Origin: Sabulicella rubraurantiaca
GTDB taxonomy: Bacteria > Pseudomonadota > Alphaproteobacteria > Acetobacterales > Acetobacteraceae
NCBI RefSeq assembly: GCF_017355885.1
Contig: NZ_JAFEUU010000019.1
Location: 1 to 60,103 of the forward strand
Length of the DNA stretch: 60,103 bases
Direction of reading: 5' to 3'
Every line of letters starts with the position of its first letter. The stretch's first letter is position 1. Made by a program: the position numbers and the translations under genes. The notes under the pieces are model-generated. The model made no database searches. It saw only the letters and a list, made by a program, of their open reading frames with translations, and had not been told where the DNA came from. This document shows, piece by piece, positions 1 through 8,530 of the stretch.

Positions 1-35
1 GATGCGGCTTCAGGTCTACTCGCCCGAGGCGGCGT

Positions 36-200
36 TCAGCCCGCAGTCAGCATGATGGCGGTTTCCCAGGGATCGCGCAGCACCCTGGTCTCACCCTCAG
101 CCTCGACGCCCAGACTCGCTGCCCGCGCGCGCACTTCGATGGCCGCGCGCGCCGTGCCATCGCGGAGCACCAGCTATACAGCGTTGAGGCCAGCCATGCC
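36..200 (-). pseudogene. Remnant of a VOC/glyoxalase-family protein C-terminus
   Basis: Read on the minus strand, this stretch ends in a tail of the form GETRVLRDPWETAI, which resembles the C-terminal strand of VOC (glyoxalase/bleomycin-resistance) proteins. An in-frame TAG lies after about seven codons (...LNAV*LVLRDG), and nothing upstream restores a full domain. It is most likely a decayed gene end. The remaining sequence up to position 438 holds only a 34-codon plus-strand ORF (249-353) with a strong GGAGGAG site and no recognisable family. Confidence 0.35.
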
Positions 201-438
201 CTCTGTGCACGGTACGGCGCGGCGCTGGGACCGAAGGAGGAGTAGGACATGGCGTGGCCGTCCCGTCCCATTGAACGTCCGAGGGCGCGGCTGGACTGCC
301 TCACCCGGCCTGGGCAGGGGGCGGACGACCCGCCAACTGCTGCAACTGCTTGACCAAGTCAGTGTTGCGCTGTTGCGGCCTCTCCGGGCCAGGCGCTCCT
401 TGCGCCGCGCCACGGCTCAGCCGCCCGAAGGGTCATCC

Positions 439-864
439 ATGATCATGACCGACACACTCGACCGCTACGCTCCCCACGCGCTCGCGGTGCTGCGCATCGC
501 GACCGCCATCATCTTCATGTTGCACGGCACGCAGAAGCTCTTTGGCTTTCCCGCCCCGCCCAGCAGCGGACTTCCCGAGGTCTTTCCCCTGTTCTGGATC
601 GGAGCGGTGCTGGAATTCGTGGGGGGGTTTCTCATCCTGCTTGGACTGCTCACACGGCCGGTAGCGTTCTTCCTCTCGGGCGAGATGGCCGTGGCCTACT
701 GGATGTTCCACGCGCCGAGAAGCCTCTACCCCACGCTCAATGGAGGCGACGCCGCCATCCTCTACTGCTTTGTCTTCCTGCTCCTGGTCTTCACGGGACC
801 GGGCGCCTGGAGCCTGGATGGTGCGCGTGGGGTGCAGGACGGCCGGGCGGCCAAGATGAGCTGA
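439..864 (+). CDS. DoxX family inner-membrane protein
   Basis: This encodes a 141-residue protein starting MIMTDTL. It has four hydrophobic segments: one near residues 12-30 with the LHGTQKLFGFP motif, a second around 50-70, a third around 75-90 and a fourth near 105-125. This is the layout of the small four-helix DoxX family (quinol-oxidase-associated or redox-stress membrane proteins). The reading frame is open much further upstream, but that extension is arginine/serine-rich shadow sequence. The ATG at 439 coincides with the start of the conserved domain. The gene stands alone between degraded fragments, so its partner and role cannot be inferred here. Confidence 0.8.
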   Translation: MIMTDTLDRYAPHALAVLRIATAIIFMLHGTQKLFGFPAPPSSGLPEVFPLFWIGAVLEFVGGFLILLGLLTRPVAFFLSGEMAVAYWMFHAPRSLYPTLNGGDAAILYCFVFLLLVFTGPGAWSLDGARGVQDGRAAKMS

Positions 865-1055
865 CACGGGATGATGTGCAGGGATGCTAGGTTGTCCTAA
901 TTGGGCAGGGTAACCGCTGGGCTGCGAATTTGCGGGGCGAGGGCATCAGGACATCTCGGTGGCGTGGACAGTGTCGAGAAGCAACTCAGCCTTGCTGCCA
1001 CCTTGCATCTTGTTCCCCTTTCGTTCCTCGCGCAAGTGCGAGGCACTACCGTCAG

Positions 1056-1550
1056 CTACCTCCGATCAGGCGAAGGCCTTGGGCCCCGCGCCTGTTGGTT
1101 TCTGCCACCCTGTAGACGGGTGACGACCCCCTTTCCGAAGGCCTGTCCGTCAGCCAGCCCGGAGTCGGTCCAAACCGCCACCTTCCGCCACGACGCCAGG
1201 ATAGCTTGGTCCTCCTGATACTTTGCCTCGATCGCCACCACCGTATCGCTGCCGAGACGCAGACGGATCGGCAGGGCCGGCGCGTCAGTGCAGGCGAGCA
1301 GCACCTCCGCGAGACGCGCGGGATCGCCAAGCTGACGGTGGCTCAGCCTCGTCGCCATGGCACGCATCGTTCCGGCCGATCCGTCGCAGTCGGGGAACCG
1401 GGAGGGGCTGACCGACGACGAGGTGCCGAGGAAGTCGGTTCGGAAATAGCCGGGCTCCACCACGGTGACATGGATGCCGAGCGGCGCCACCTCGGCATGC
1501 AGCGCCTCGGACAGTCCTTCAACTGCGAACTTGGTGGAGCAGTAGACCAC
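1056..1550 (-). pseudogene. 5'-truncated short-chain dehydrogenase (SDR)
   Basis: The reading frame begins directly at the catalytic YxxxK region (VYCSTKFAVEGLSEAL) and continues through the VEPGYFRTDF segment typical of classical SDR C-termini. The N-terminal Rossmann half, including the TGxxxGxG cofactor motif, is missing, and an in-frame TGA lies just upstream of the GTG at 1550. The tail is arginine-rich. This is best read as a non-functional remnant. Confidence 0.7.
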
Positions 1551-1932
1551 AGAGCCGGGTCACGGTCGGCGCGAGGCCCTCCTTCTGAGACAGGCTGCCC
1601 TGCGCGCAAGCGCTAACAGGCTCCAGGCCAAGTTTGGCACCGTCCAGCCCTCACGGTCAGGGCCGAAGACGATCCTCTTCGCACGCGATGCAAGACCGAA
1701 GACCGTGATCTTCATTCCCGTCAGGCTGCTGCCCTAGATCTGCGAGATCTCAGCAAAACTGGCCGTGCCTTCCAGAAGGCTGCCGTACCGGATGTTGTCC
1801 GCTGGCCGCGCCGCATGAGACCGGCTATGCCGGTGAGGCTGCGGTCAAGCCCTCAGAGTACATCCCAGTTGGCACCACTTCCGCAGCGCGTGCCACCGGC
1901 CGTGTGCGAGGCATCCAGGAGGCCCTTGCCCC
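1551..1932. other. Gene-poor stretch between SDR remnant and enolase-family gene
   Basis: No intact gene is visible. On the minus strand a 50-codon ORF starts at 1715 with MKITVFGLAS, which recalls the first strand of an NAD(P)-binding protein but degenerates at once. The SDR and this fragment together suggest a decayed oxidoreductase locus. The 3' part supplies the leader of the gene at 1933. Confidence 0.4.
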
Positions 1933-3360
1933 ATGAAGTTCCGATTCCTTGGGCTCAATGCCTTCGAGTGGAACTTCACGCTTCGCATGCCGTTCCGCTT
2001 CGGCGTCATCACAGTGCGCGATGGGATCCAGTGCGTGGTGCGCGCGCGCATCCGCACGGAGGATGGCCGCGAGAGCGAAGGCATGGCCGCCGAGACGCTG
2101 GCCGCAAAGTGGTTCGACAAGAACCCCGGCCTGAACGATGCCGACAACCAGCACCAGCTTCGCCGAACGGTCGAGATCGCGATGACGGAGGCGCTGGCCG
2201 CGCCAGCGCATACGGCCTTCGGTCACTTCGTCGCCAGCTATCTCCCGCATGTCGTGGCCTGCGGCGCGGAGGGGCTCGATCCGCTCGTAGCGAGCTTTGG
2301 CCGGGCGCTGGTAGACCGCGCCGCATTCGACGCGCTGCTGCGCCTCGAGGGCCTTGCCTTTCACGAGGGGCTGCGTGCAGATCTGGGCGGCTTCGAACCC
2401 GCGCGCTTAGCACCCGAGTTGGCGGGCTTCGACGCGCGCGCGATGCTCGCCGCCACGCCCGCGCCATCGCGGATCCACGCGCGACATACCGTTGGCCTGC
2501 TTGATCCCATCACCAACGCGGACCTCGCTGAGCGCGTGGATGACGGCCTGCCGGAGACGCTTGAGCAGGTTGCTGGAACTTACCGCCACGTCTGGTGGAA
2601 GCTGAAGGTCGGCGGCGACATCCATGCTGACGTGGACCGGCTGTGCCGCATTGCCTCCGTGCTTGATCGGCTGGACCGATATCACGTCACGCTCGACGGA
2701 AACGAGCAGTACGAGGATGTAGCCGGTTCGCTCGCGTTGTGGCGCGCCATGCAGGCGGAGCCGCGCCTGAGTCGGCTCTGCGCCTCCGTGGCTCTGATCG
2801 AACAGCCCGTGAAGCGGGCCCGCGCTCTGGAGAAAGGCATGGATGCGCTCGCCGCCGAGCGGCCAGTGATCATCGACGAAAGCGACGGGCCTCTTGATGC
2901 CTTCGTCGTAGCGCGTGGGCTCGGCTATAGTGGCGTTTCGACAAAGGCGTGCAAGGGGTTCTGGCGCTCCCTGATCAACTTGGCGCGCTGCCGCGCTTGG
3001 AACGCAGATTTGGGCCACGCACGCTACTTCCTTTCCGCCGAGGACCTGACGACCCTCGCCGGTCTTTGCGTGCAGCAGGATCTCGCCCTCGTCAGCGCGC
3101 TTGGTCTGCCGCACGTCGAGCGTAACGGCCACCATTTCATCGCGGGCTTCGCGGGGCAACCGAAGGCCGATGCGGCGCGCTTCCTGGCGGCGCATGCGGA
3201 CCTATACTCGGACACGCCACGCGGCCCGCACTTGTCGATCCGAGCCGGCGAGATCGACATCGGAAGCCTCGCTGCGCCGGGTTTCGGCAGCGCTGTCTTG
3301 CCTGATGTCTCGACGATGCGACCGATGGCGAAGGCCGCCTGGCCGGTCAGTTCACAGTGA
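1933..3360 (+). CDS. Enolase-superfamily enzyme (mandelate racemase/muconate-lactonizing type)
   Basis: This is a 475-residue protein with an N-terminal capping domain (about 1-185) followed by a (beta/alpha)7-beta barrel. Visible barrel landmarks are K223/K225 (WKLKVGGD), a metal-ligand site D255 with N257 and E258 (LDGNEQ), E290 (ALIEQP), D315/E316 (IIDESDG) and K338 (STKACKG). These match the acid/base lysines and metal-binding carboxylates of the family, whose members abstract a proton next to a carboxylate. At 475 residues it is longer than the usual 360-420. It converges with the solute-binding-protein gene, overlapping its 3' end by 14 bp, so it probably belongs to the same catabolic locus. 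The substrate is unknown. Confidence 0.85.
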   Translation: MKFRFLGLNAFEWNFTLRMPFRFGVITVRDGIQCVVRARIRTEDGRESEGMAAETLAAKWFDKNPGLNDADNQHQLRRTVEIAMTEALAAPAHTAFGHFVASYLPHVVACGAEGLDPLVASFGRALVDRAAFDALLRLEGLAFHEGLRADLGGFEPARLAPELAGFDARAMLAATPAPSRIHARHTVGLLDPITNADLAERVDDGLPETLEQVAGTYRHVWWKLKVGGDIHADVDRLCRIASVLDRLDRYHVTLDGNEQYEDVAGSLALWRAMQAEPRLSRLCASVALIEQPVKRARALEKGMDALAAERPVIIDESDGPLDAFVVARGLGYSGVSTKACKGFWRSLINLARCRAWNADLGHARYFLSAEDLTTLAGLCVQQDLALVSALGLPHVERNGHHFIAGFAGQPKADAARFLAAHADLYSDTPRGPHLSIRAGEIDIGSLAAPGFGSAVLPDVSTMRPMAKAAWPVSSQ

Positions 3361-4327
3361 GGCGCGCCTCGCGCACCACCCGCCCCCATTTTTCGGTCTC
3401 GGCGCGGAGGTAGGTGGCAAGTTCCTCAGGCGTCGAGGTCAGTGCATCCGCGCCCACCTGCGTCAGCCGGTCCTTCACGGCCTGAAGGCCGAGCGACTCC
3501 CGCAGCACCACGTTCAGCCGCTGGACCACCGGGGCGGGCGTGCCGGAGGGCACCAGCACCGCGCCCCACGAGGAAGCCTCAGCACCGGGTAGGCCGAGTT
3601 CCGCCATCGTCGGCACGCCAGGGAGCGCCGCATGCCGCCGTGCGCCGGTTACTGCCAGAGCGCGCACGCGCCCGGCCTGGATCATCGGAAGCGCGCTGGC
3701 CATTTGATCGAGCATCACCTGCACATTGCCGGCAACCGTGTCGTTGAGCGCAGGAGCCGAGCCGCGATACGGAACGTGCTGGATGTCCGCGCGTGCGACG
3801 AGTTTGAACAACTCCGCCACCGTGTGCGTGGAGGTGCCGTTCCCGCCCGAGCCATAGGAAAGCCGGCCCGGCTGGGCGCGGACGAGGGCCAGGAACTCTT
3901 GCGCGTTCTGCGCCGGCACGCTCGGGTTCACGATCAGCACGTGATCCGTCCCGAAGGCGAGGCCAACCGGAGCGAGGTCGGTCAGCGGGTTGAAGCCCAT
4001 GTTGGTGTAGAGATGCGGGTTGATCGTCAGCGTACCCGTGGTTCCCATCAGCAGGGTGTGGCCATCTGGCGCGCTGCGCGCCACGGACTCGACGCCGACA
4101 TTTCCGCCCGCACCGGTGCGGTTCTCCACCGCGACGGCCTGGCCGAGCCGCTCGCCCATTGGCTCGGCAAGCACGCGCGCGACGATATCGGTGGCACCGC
4201 CGGCCGCGAAGGGCACGACGAAGCGAAGCGGGCGCTGGGGCATCCAGCCCTGCGCAAGCGCGGGCTGCGCCAAGGTGGGGATCGCGAGTGCGGGCAGCGC
4301 CAGCGCGGCGCGGCGGGTGAGAGACAT
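3347..4327 (-). CDS. Tripartite tricarboxylate transporter (Bug/TctC) solute-binding protein
   Basis: The 326-residue product has a Tat-like or Sec signal (MSLTRRAALALPALAIP...ALAQ) followed by the Bug-family start WMPQRPLRFVVPFAAGGATDIVAR. It also has the VENRTGAGGNVG and VPYRGSAPALNDTVAGNVQ loops that bind a carboxylate ligand. The start at 4327 is supported by GGAGGAAA eight bases upstream; the longer frame is not needed. It is the last gene of the operon that starts at 7572. No TctA/TctB membrane partners are visible in the window, so it is an orphan binding protein that would have to share a permease encoded elsewhere. Its ligand is probably an organic or sugar acid linked to the neighbouring enzymes. 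Confidence 0.9.
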   Translation of the reverse strand: MSLTRRAALALPALAIPTLAQPALAQGWMPQRPLRFVVPFAAGGATDIVARVLAEPMGERLGQAVAVENRTGAGGNVGVESVARSAPDGHTLLMGTTGTLTINPHLYTNMGFNPLTDLAPVGLAFGTDHVLIVNPSVPAQNAQEFLALVRAQPGRLSYGSGGNGTSTHTVAELFKLVARADIQHVPYRGSAPALNDTVAGNVQVMLDQMASALPMIQAGRVRALAVTGARRHAALPGVPTMAELGLPGAEASSWGAVLVPSGTPAPVVQRLNVVLRESLGLQAVKDRLTQVGADALTSTPEELATYLRAETEKWGRVVREARLTVN

Positions 4328-4377
4328 CTGCGTTTCCTCCTCGTGCTGCGGCCGTTCTCCTGGACCGCTTCTCGGAA

Positions 4378-5208
4378 TCAACTGCTTTTCGCGTGCCGCT
4401 CCTTGATCACCGCGAGCACGTGATCCGGCTCCTCGCCCCACCAGCGGCGGGAGAGAAGCTCGACTTCCGTGAATCCGTTATAGCCGGCTGCTTCCGCCAT
4501 GCGCCGGATGGCCGCAATGTCGATCACGCCATCGCCCGGCATGCCGCGATCGAAGACAAGGTCGGTCGTCGGCACCAGCCAGTCGCAGGCATGAAACGCG
4601 GCGATCCGCCCTTCCGCACGTCGCATCTGCTGCTCGAGATCGGGATCCCACCAGACGTGATAGACATCCACCGCCACGCCGAGGCCCAGGCCCAGCCTGT
4701 CGCACAGATCAAGCGCCTGTCCGAGGGTCGAGAGAACCGACCGGTCCGCGCAGGTCATGGGATGCAGCGGCTCCAGCGCGAGCGTGACGCCCGCCGCGCG
4801 CGCCGCTGGCAGGATGGCCTCGATCCCCTCCCGCACCATTGCGCGCGCTCCCGGCAGATCCTTGGAGCCAGGTGGCAGCCCGCCGCAGACCATGACGAGG
4901 CACCTTGCGTTCAGCGCATGCGCCTCGTCAATCGCGCGCAGATTGTCCTCGATCGCGGCGGCGCGGCCGGCAGGGTCGGCTGCGGGGAACATGCCGCCCC
5001 GGCACAGCCCCGTCACCACCAGGCCCGCGTCGCGGATGCGCCGCGCAGCGGCCTGCACGCCCATCGCGTGCAGCACGTCGCGCCACGGCGAAATTCCAGG
5101 GATGGCGTGCCGGGCGCATCCCTCGATGCAATCCGCAAGCCCCCAGCGCTCCTTCACCGTGACGGTGTTGAGCGAGAGCGGGATCGTAGCTCCGTGCGGG
5201 ATGTTCAC
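4378..5208 (-). CDS. Sugar phosphate isomerase/epimerase (xylose isomerase-like TIM barrel)
   Basis: The 276-residue protein fits the AP-endonuclease-2-like TIM barrel. Metal-ligand-type segments are VMVCGGL, TLALEPLHPM (Glu), VAVDVYHVWWDP (Asp and His), AFHACDWLVP and a C-terminal NGFTEVELLS (Glu). The start is a GTG at 5208 behind CAGGAGCAG; the in-frame extension upstream reads as noise. It lies downstream of the DUF993 gene with a 49-bp gap. In comparable clusters such enzymes isomerise or epimerise keto-sugar intermediates made by a Gfo/Idh/MocA dehydrogenase. The substrate here is not determinable. Confidence 0.82.
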   Translation of the reverse strand: MNIPHGATIPLSLNTVTVKERWGLADCIEGCARHAIPGISPWRDVLHAMGVQAAARRIRDAGLVVTGLCRGGMFPAADPAGRAAAIEDNLRAIDEAHALNARCLVMVCGGLPPGSKDLPGARAMVREGIEAILPAARAAGVTLALEPLHPMTCADRSVLSTLGQALDLCDRLGLGLGVAVDVYHVWWDPDLEQQMRRAEGRIAAFHACDWLVPTTDLVFDRGMPGDGVIDIAAIRRMAEAAGYNGFTEVELLSRRWWGEEPDHVLAVIKERHAKSS

Positions 5209-5257
5209 GGGCTGCTCCTGACCGCGCCGTGGCTCCGGTGCGCCGTGCTCGCGCACA

Positions 5258-6415
5258 TCATGCCAGCCCGTGGAGCGCGAGAAGCTGGCGCATCCGCGAG
5301 ACGGCGAGATCCGGGTCGCGCAGCAGGCCGGCCTTGTCCGCCAAGCGGAACAGTTCGGCGAAGTGCTGGATCGAGCGTGTGCTTTGCTGGCCGCCAACCA
5401 TCACGAAGTGGTCCTGATGGCCATTCAGCCAAGCCATGAACACGACGCCTGTCTTGTAGAAGCGTGTGGGTGCCCTGAAGATATGGCGGGAGAGCGGCAC
5501 CGTTGGCGCCAGGATGCCGTGGAAGGTCGAAAGGTCGTTGCGCGAGAGCGCGGCGAGCGCCCCGCCCACGGCTGGCGCAATCGGGTCGAAGATGCCCAGG
5601 AGCGCGTCGGAATGGCCTTGTGCGTCGCCCGCGATCAGCTCCGCGTAGTTGAAGTCGTCGCCGGTGTACATGCGCACGCCCTTGGGAAGACGGCGGCGCA
5701 TGGCAATCTCCTTCTTGTCGTCCAGAAGGGAGATCTTCACGCCGTCCACCTTGTCGGCGTGGGCGGCGATGACGTCGAGCGCGACCTCCATCGCCTTCAT
5801 GTGGTCGGCGTGACCCCAATAGCCTTCGAGGGCGGGGTCGAACATCTCGCCGAGCCAGTGGATGATCACTGGCTCCTTCACCTGTTGCAGCACGCGGTCA
5901 TAGACGCGGACGTAGTCGTCGGGCCCACGTGCGGCCTTGGCCAGGGCGCGCGAGGCCATGAGGATGATCCTTCCGCCCATGCCCTCCACGGCGGCGCATT
6001 GCTCTTCATAGGCACGGATCACGTCGTCCACCGATACGTCCGGGCCGGGTGTGAGGTGGTCCGTGCCGGCACCGCTGGCGAGCACGGCGCCGGGGGTATC
6101 CTTTGCGGCGTCGAGGCTCAGGCGGATGAGCTGCTGAGCCGCTGTCCAGTTCAGGCCCATGCCGCGCTGCGCCGTGTCCATGGCCTCCGCAACGCCGAGC
6201 CCGAGCGACCAGAGATGTTTGCGGAAGGCGATGGTGCGGTCCCAATCCACCTTTGCGTCGAGCCATGGATCCTGCTCGGCGAGGGGGTCAGCCACCACAT
6301 GTGCGGCGGCGAGGGCCACGCGTGGGAAAGGCGGTGTGGCGCGCGGGAAATCGCGTCCAGGCGAGAGTGTAAAGGCTTCCACGCCCCGCTCCGTGGGCAG
6401 GCGGATCGTCGCCAT
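5258..6415 (-). CDS. DUF993 family protein (dihydrodipicolinate synthase/aldolase-like)
   Basis: The 385-residue product begins MATIRLPTERG and carries the characteristic DUF993 stretches VDWDRTIAFRKHLWSLGLGV, AQRGMGLNW and SGAGTDHL. Later segments VIIHWLGEMFDPAL and KVDGVKISLLDDKKE fit a class I aldolase-like TIM barrel, the latter with the lysine expected to form a Schiff base. It starts two bases after the stop of the oxidoreductase gene, so the two are translationally close. The family is often found beside a Gfo/Idh/MocA dehydrogenase and a sugar isomerase, as here. A retro-aldol or lyase step in sugar catabolism is an inference. Confidence 0.85.
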   Translation of the reverse strand: MATIRLPTERGVEAFTLSPGRDFPRATPPFPRVALAAAHVVADPLAEQDPWLDAKVDWDRTIAFRKHLWSLGLGVAEAMDTAQRGMGLNWTAAQQLIRLSLDAAKDTPGAVLASGAGTDHLTPGPDVSVDDVIRAYEEQCAAVEGMGGRIILMASRALAKAARGPDDYVRVYDRVLQQVKEPVIIHWLGEMFDPALEGYWGHADHMKAMEVALDVIAAHADKVDGVKISLLDDKKEIAMRRRLPKGVRMYTGDDFNYAELIAGDAQGHSDALLGIFDPIAPAVGGALAALSRNDLSTFHGILAPTVPLSRHIFRAPTRFYKTGVVFMAWLNGHQDHFVMVGGQQSTRSIQHFAELFRLADKAGLLRDPDLAVSRMRQLLALHGLA

Positions 6416-6417
6416 GT

Positions 6418-7572
6418 TCAGGCCTCCAGGTTCGGCAGGTCCACCCAGCGACGCTCCTTCCAGGATTGCAGCCCCGCCATCGCGAGTTGCACGCCCTTGG
6501 CGCCGGCGAGCAGGTTCCAGGGATACTCCGCGACCTCACCTGCCACGTAGCGCAGGAACAGCTCCCATTGCACACGGAAGCCATTCGGATAGGACTGCGT
6601 GTCAGGCACCTTCTGCCAGCCTTCGAAGAAGTCGATGGCCTGCGGGACGTCCGGGTTCCAGACGGGCTTGGGCGTATTCACCCGTGCCTGTGTCCAGCAA
6701 TCGGTGAGGCCCGCGACCGCACTGCCATGTGTGCCATCGACGTGGAAGGTCACGAGGTCGTCGCGGCGCACGCGCGTGCACCAGGAGGAGTTGATGTGCG
6801 CGATGGCCCCGCCCTCGAGCTGGAAGGTGGCGTAGGCCGCGTCATCGGCGTCGGCGTCGTAGAAGCTGCCATCCTCCTGAACGCGGCGCGGAATGTGCAC
6901 CGCCCCCAGGCAGGAGACGCTCTTCACGTTCCCGAAGAGGTTGTCGAGGACGTATCGCCAGTGGCAGAGCATGTCGAGGATGATGCCGCCGCCCTCGGCG
7001 AGTTTGTAGTTCCACGAAGGTCGCTGCGTCGGCTGCAGGTCGCCTTCGAAGACCCAGTAGCCGAACTCGCCGCGGATGCTGAGGATGCGTCCAAGAAAGC
7101 CGCTGTCGATCACCATCTTCAGCTTGCGCAACCCCGGAAGAAACAGCTTGTCCTGCACCACGCCGTGTTTGATGCCGGCTTCCTGCGCGAGGCGCGCAAG
7201 GTCGAGCGCGTCCTCCAGCGTATCGGCCGTGGGCTTCTCGCAATAGACATGCTTGCCGGCCGCGATGGCTTTGCGGATGAGGCCTGCGCGCATCTGCGTG
7301 GTGGCAGCGTCGAAGAAAATTTCGTCCTTCGGGTCGGCGAGACAGGCGTCCAGATCGGTGCTGACGCGGCTGATGTTGTGCGCCTTGGCGAGCGCTTCGA
7401 GCTTCGCGCGGTTGCGCCCGGTGATGACCGGGTCGGGCATCAGCACATCGCCATTCGCGAGCCGGACCCCACCCTCGGCGCGGATCGCGACAATGGAGCG
7501 GATGAGGTGCTGGTTCATGCCCATGCGCCCAGTGACGCCGTTCATGATGATGCCGACGCGCCGTTCGGCCAT
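6418..7572 (-). CDS. Gfo/Idh/MocA family NAD(P)-dependent oxidoreductase
   Basis: The 384-residue protein has an N-terminal Rossmann fold (VGIIMNGVTGRMG), the family signature KHVYCEKPTADTLEDAL, and a C-terminal substrate domain with WNYKLAEGGGIILDMLCHWRY holding the usual Asp/His pair. It probably oxidises a hydroxyl of a sugar or cyclitol. The ATG at 7572 lies behind GGAGGAAAC; the extra N-terminal frame is dropped. It is the first gene of the four-gene minus-strand operon. Its ribosome-binding site lies inside the right arm of the palindrome at 7577-7616, so expression is probably controlled there. Confidence 0.9.
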   Translation of the reverse strand: MAERRVGIIMNGVTGRMGMNQHLIRSIVAIRAEGGVRLANGDVLMPDPVITGRNRAKLEALAKAHNISRVSTDLDACLADPKDEIFFDAATTQMRAGLIRKAIAAGKHVYCEKPTADTLEDALDLARLAQEAGIKHGVVQDKLFLPGLRKLKMVIDSGFLGRILSIRGEFGYWVFEGDLQPTQRPSWNYKLAEGGGIILDMLCHWRYVLDNLFGNVKSVSCLGAVHIPRRVQEDGSFYDADADDAAYATFQLEGGAIAHINSSWCTRVRRDDLVTFHVDGTHGSAVAGLTDCWTQARVNTPKPVWNPDVPQAIDFFEGWQKVPDTQSYPNGFRVQWELFLRYVAGEVAEYPWNLLAGAKGVQLAMAGLQSWKERRWVDLPNLEA

Positions 7573-7576
7573 GGCC

Positions 7577-7616
7577 GTTTCCTCCGAAGTAACTAGTTGG
7601 TTACTTCGGAGGAAAC
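7577..7616 (-). promoter_or_regulatory. Perfect 17-bp inverted repeat: probable TetR operator overlapping the oxidoreductase ribosome-binding site
   Basis: The arms GTTTCCTCCGAAGTAAC (7577-7593) and GTTACTTCGGAGGAAAC (7600-7616) are exact reverse complements around a 6-bp spacer. The site lies in the 55-bp gap between the tetR-type gene and the operon it precedes. Read in the mRNA direction, the second arm contains the GGAGGAAAC ribosome-binding site of the gene starting at 7572. The element could therefore act as DNA operator, as RNA hairpin, or as both. Confidence 0.75.
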
Positions 7617-7627
7617 GACTTCTGATG

Positions 7628-8260
7628 TCAAGGACGAAGGTATCCGAGCACCATCTCCACCGCGTGCGCCTCCCGCGCCGCGAGCGCGGCCTCGCTGCCA
7701 AGGTCCTGGCCGAATATCGTTGAAAGGGTGTGCCGGTTGGCGACGGTGAAGTGCCCTAGTGCAACGATGGAGAGGTAGAGCTGCAGCGCATCCACGTCGG
7801 CGCGGAACTGGCCCTGGGCGGCACCGCGCGCGAGGACGTCGCGCAGCATATCGGTTAAGGGGGAGTAGAGGGCGGGCACGTCGAGGCTGCGACGAAGATA
7901 GGCGGCCTTGTGCAGGTTCTCCTGGTTGAGCAGCGCGACGAATTCCGGGTGCCGGGCCGTGTAACGCAGGTTGAACGCGACGAGCCGCGCCATCGCCTCT
8001 CGGGGCGGCAGGTGCGCCACGTCGAGCGCCTCCTCCTCCGCGCGCTTCGCCGCATAGGCGGCCTCCAGGGCGGTGAGCCACAAAGCCTCCTTCGCACCGA
8101 AGTACGCGTAGAGCATACGCTTGTTCGTCCCAGCGCGTGCCGCGATCTCGTCCACCCGCGCGCCGGCAAGACCCTTGGCGGCGAACTCGGCCAGCGCGGC
8201 CTCGAGGATCCTTTGGCGCGTCGCGATCGCACGAGCGGAGAGGGGGGCAGCAGACATCAT
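7628..8260 (-). CDS. TetR/AcrR family transcriptional regulator
   Basis: The 210-residue protein has an N-terminal helix-turn-helix of TetR type at about residues 10-56 (RQRILEAALAEFAAKG, then VDEIAARAGTNKRMLYAYFG). An all-helical ligand and dimerisation domain follows. It lies upstream of, and in the same direction as, the sugar-catabolism operon, with the 17-bp palindrome in between. It most likely represses that operon and may control its own read-through. The effector is presumably a pathway substrate or intermediate. The start could be either of two consecutive ATGs (8260 or 8257). Confidence 0.88.
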   Translation of the reverse strand: MMSAAPLSARAIATRQRILEAALAEFAAKGLAGARVDEIAARAGTNKRMLYAYFGAKEALWLTALEAAYAAKRAEEEALDVAHLPPREAMARLVAFNLRYTARHPEFVALLNQENLHKAAYLRRSLDVPALYSPLTDMLRDVLARGAAQGQFRADVDALQLYLSIVALGHFTVANRHTLSTIFGQDLGSEAALAAREAHAVEMVLGYLRP

Positions 8261-8530
8261 GCGGCTGATGTGACCCCAGTGTCGTGCGGACGGAAAGGCC
8301 CTGGTAGTTCTTGCCCGCGTCTTCGAGCCGTTCTTCACGACGAAGGCGTTGGGCAGCGATGCGGTGGAATGTGTGCTTTGAAGCGGCGCGAAACGTGCTC
8401 GCCTAACCACCGCCGGCCTCTGGAGATCTCAGCTTCGACGAAGCCCCACCGAGCGCCGGCGGTGCTAAGGTCGGCTCGGTTCGAACACGATGGGGCGTGC
8501 GGTGCGGCGTCGAAGGACTATCCCGTGACC

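Noticed and set aside
5270-6550. A 426-codon plus-strand ORF
   Set aside because: It is antisense to the DUF993 gene, with biased His/Val/Gly/Arg composition and no domain.
6466-7596. A 376-codon plus-strand ORF
   Set aside because: It is the antisense shadow of the Gfo/Idh/MocA gene, whose motifs are unambiguous.
7910-8530. An N-terminal extension of the P450 by 207 residues
   Set aside because: The extension is antisense to tetR and lacks any P450 feature. The ATG at 8531 begins the usual N-terminal MPGALPWLGK segment.
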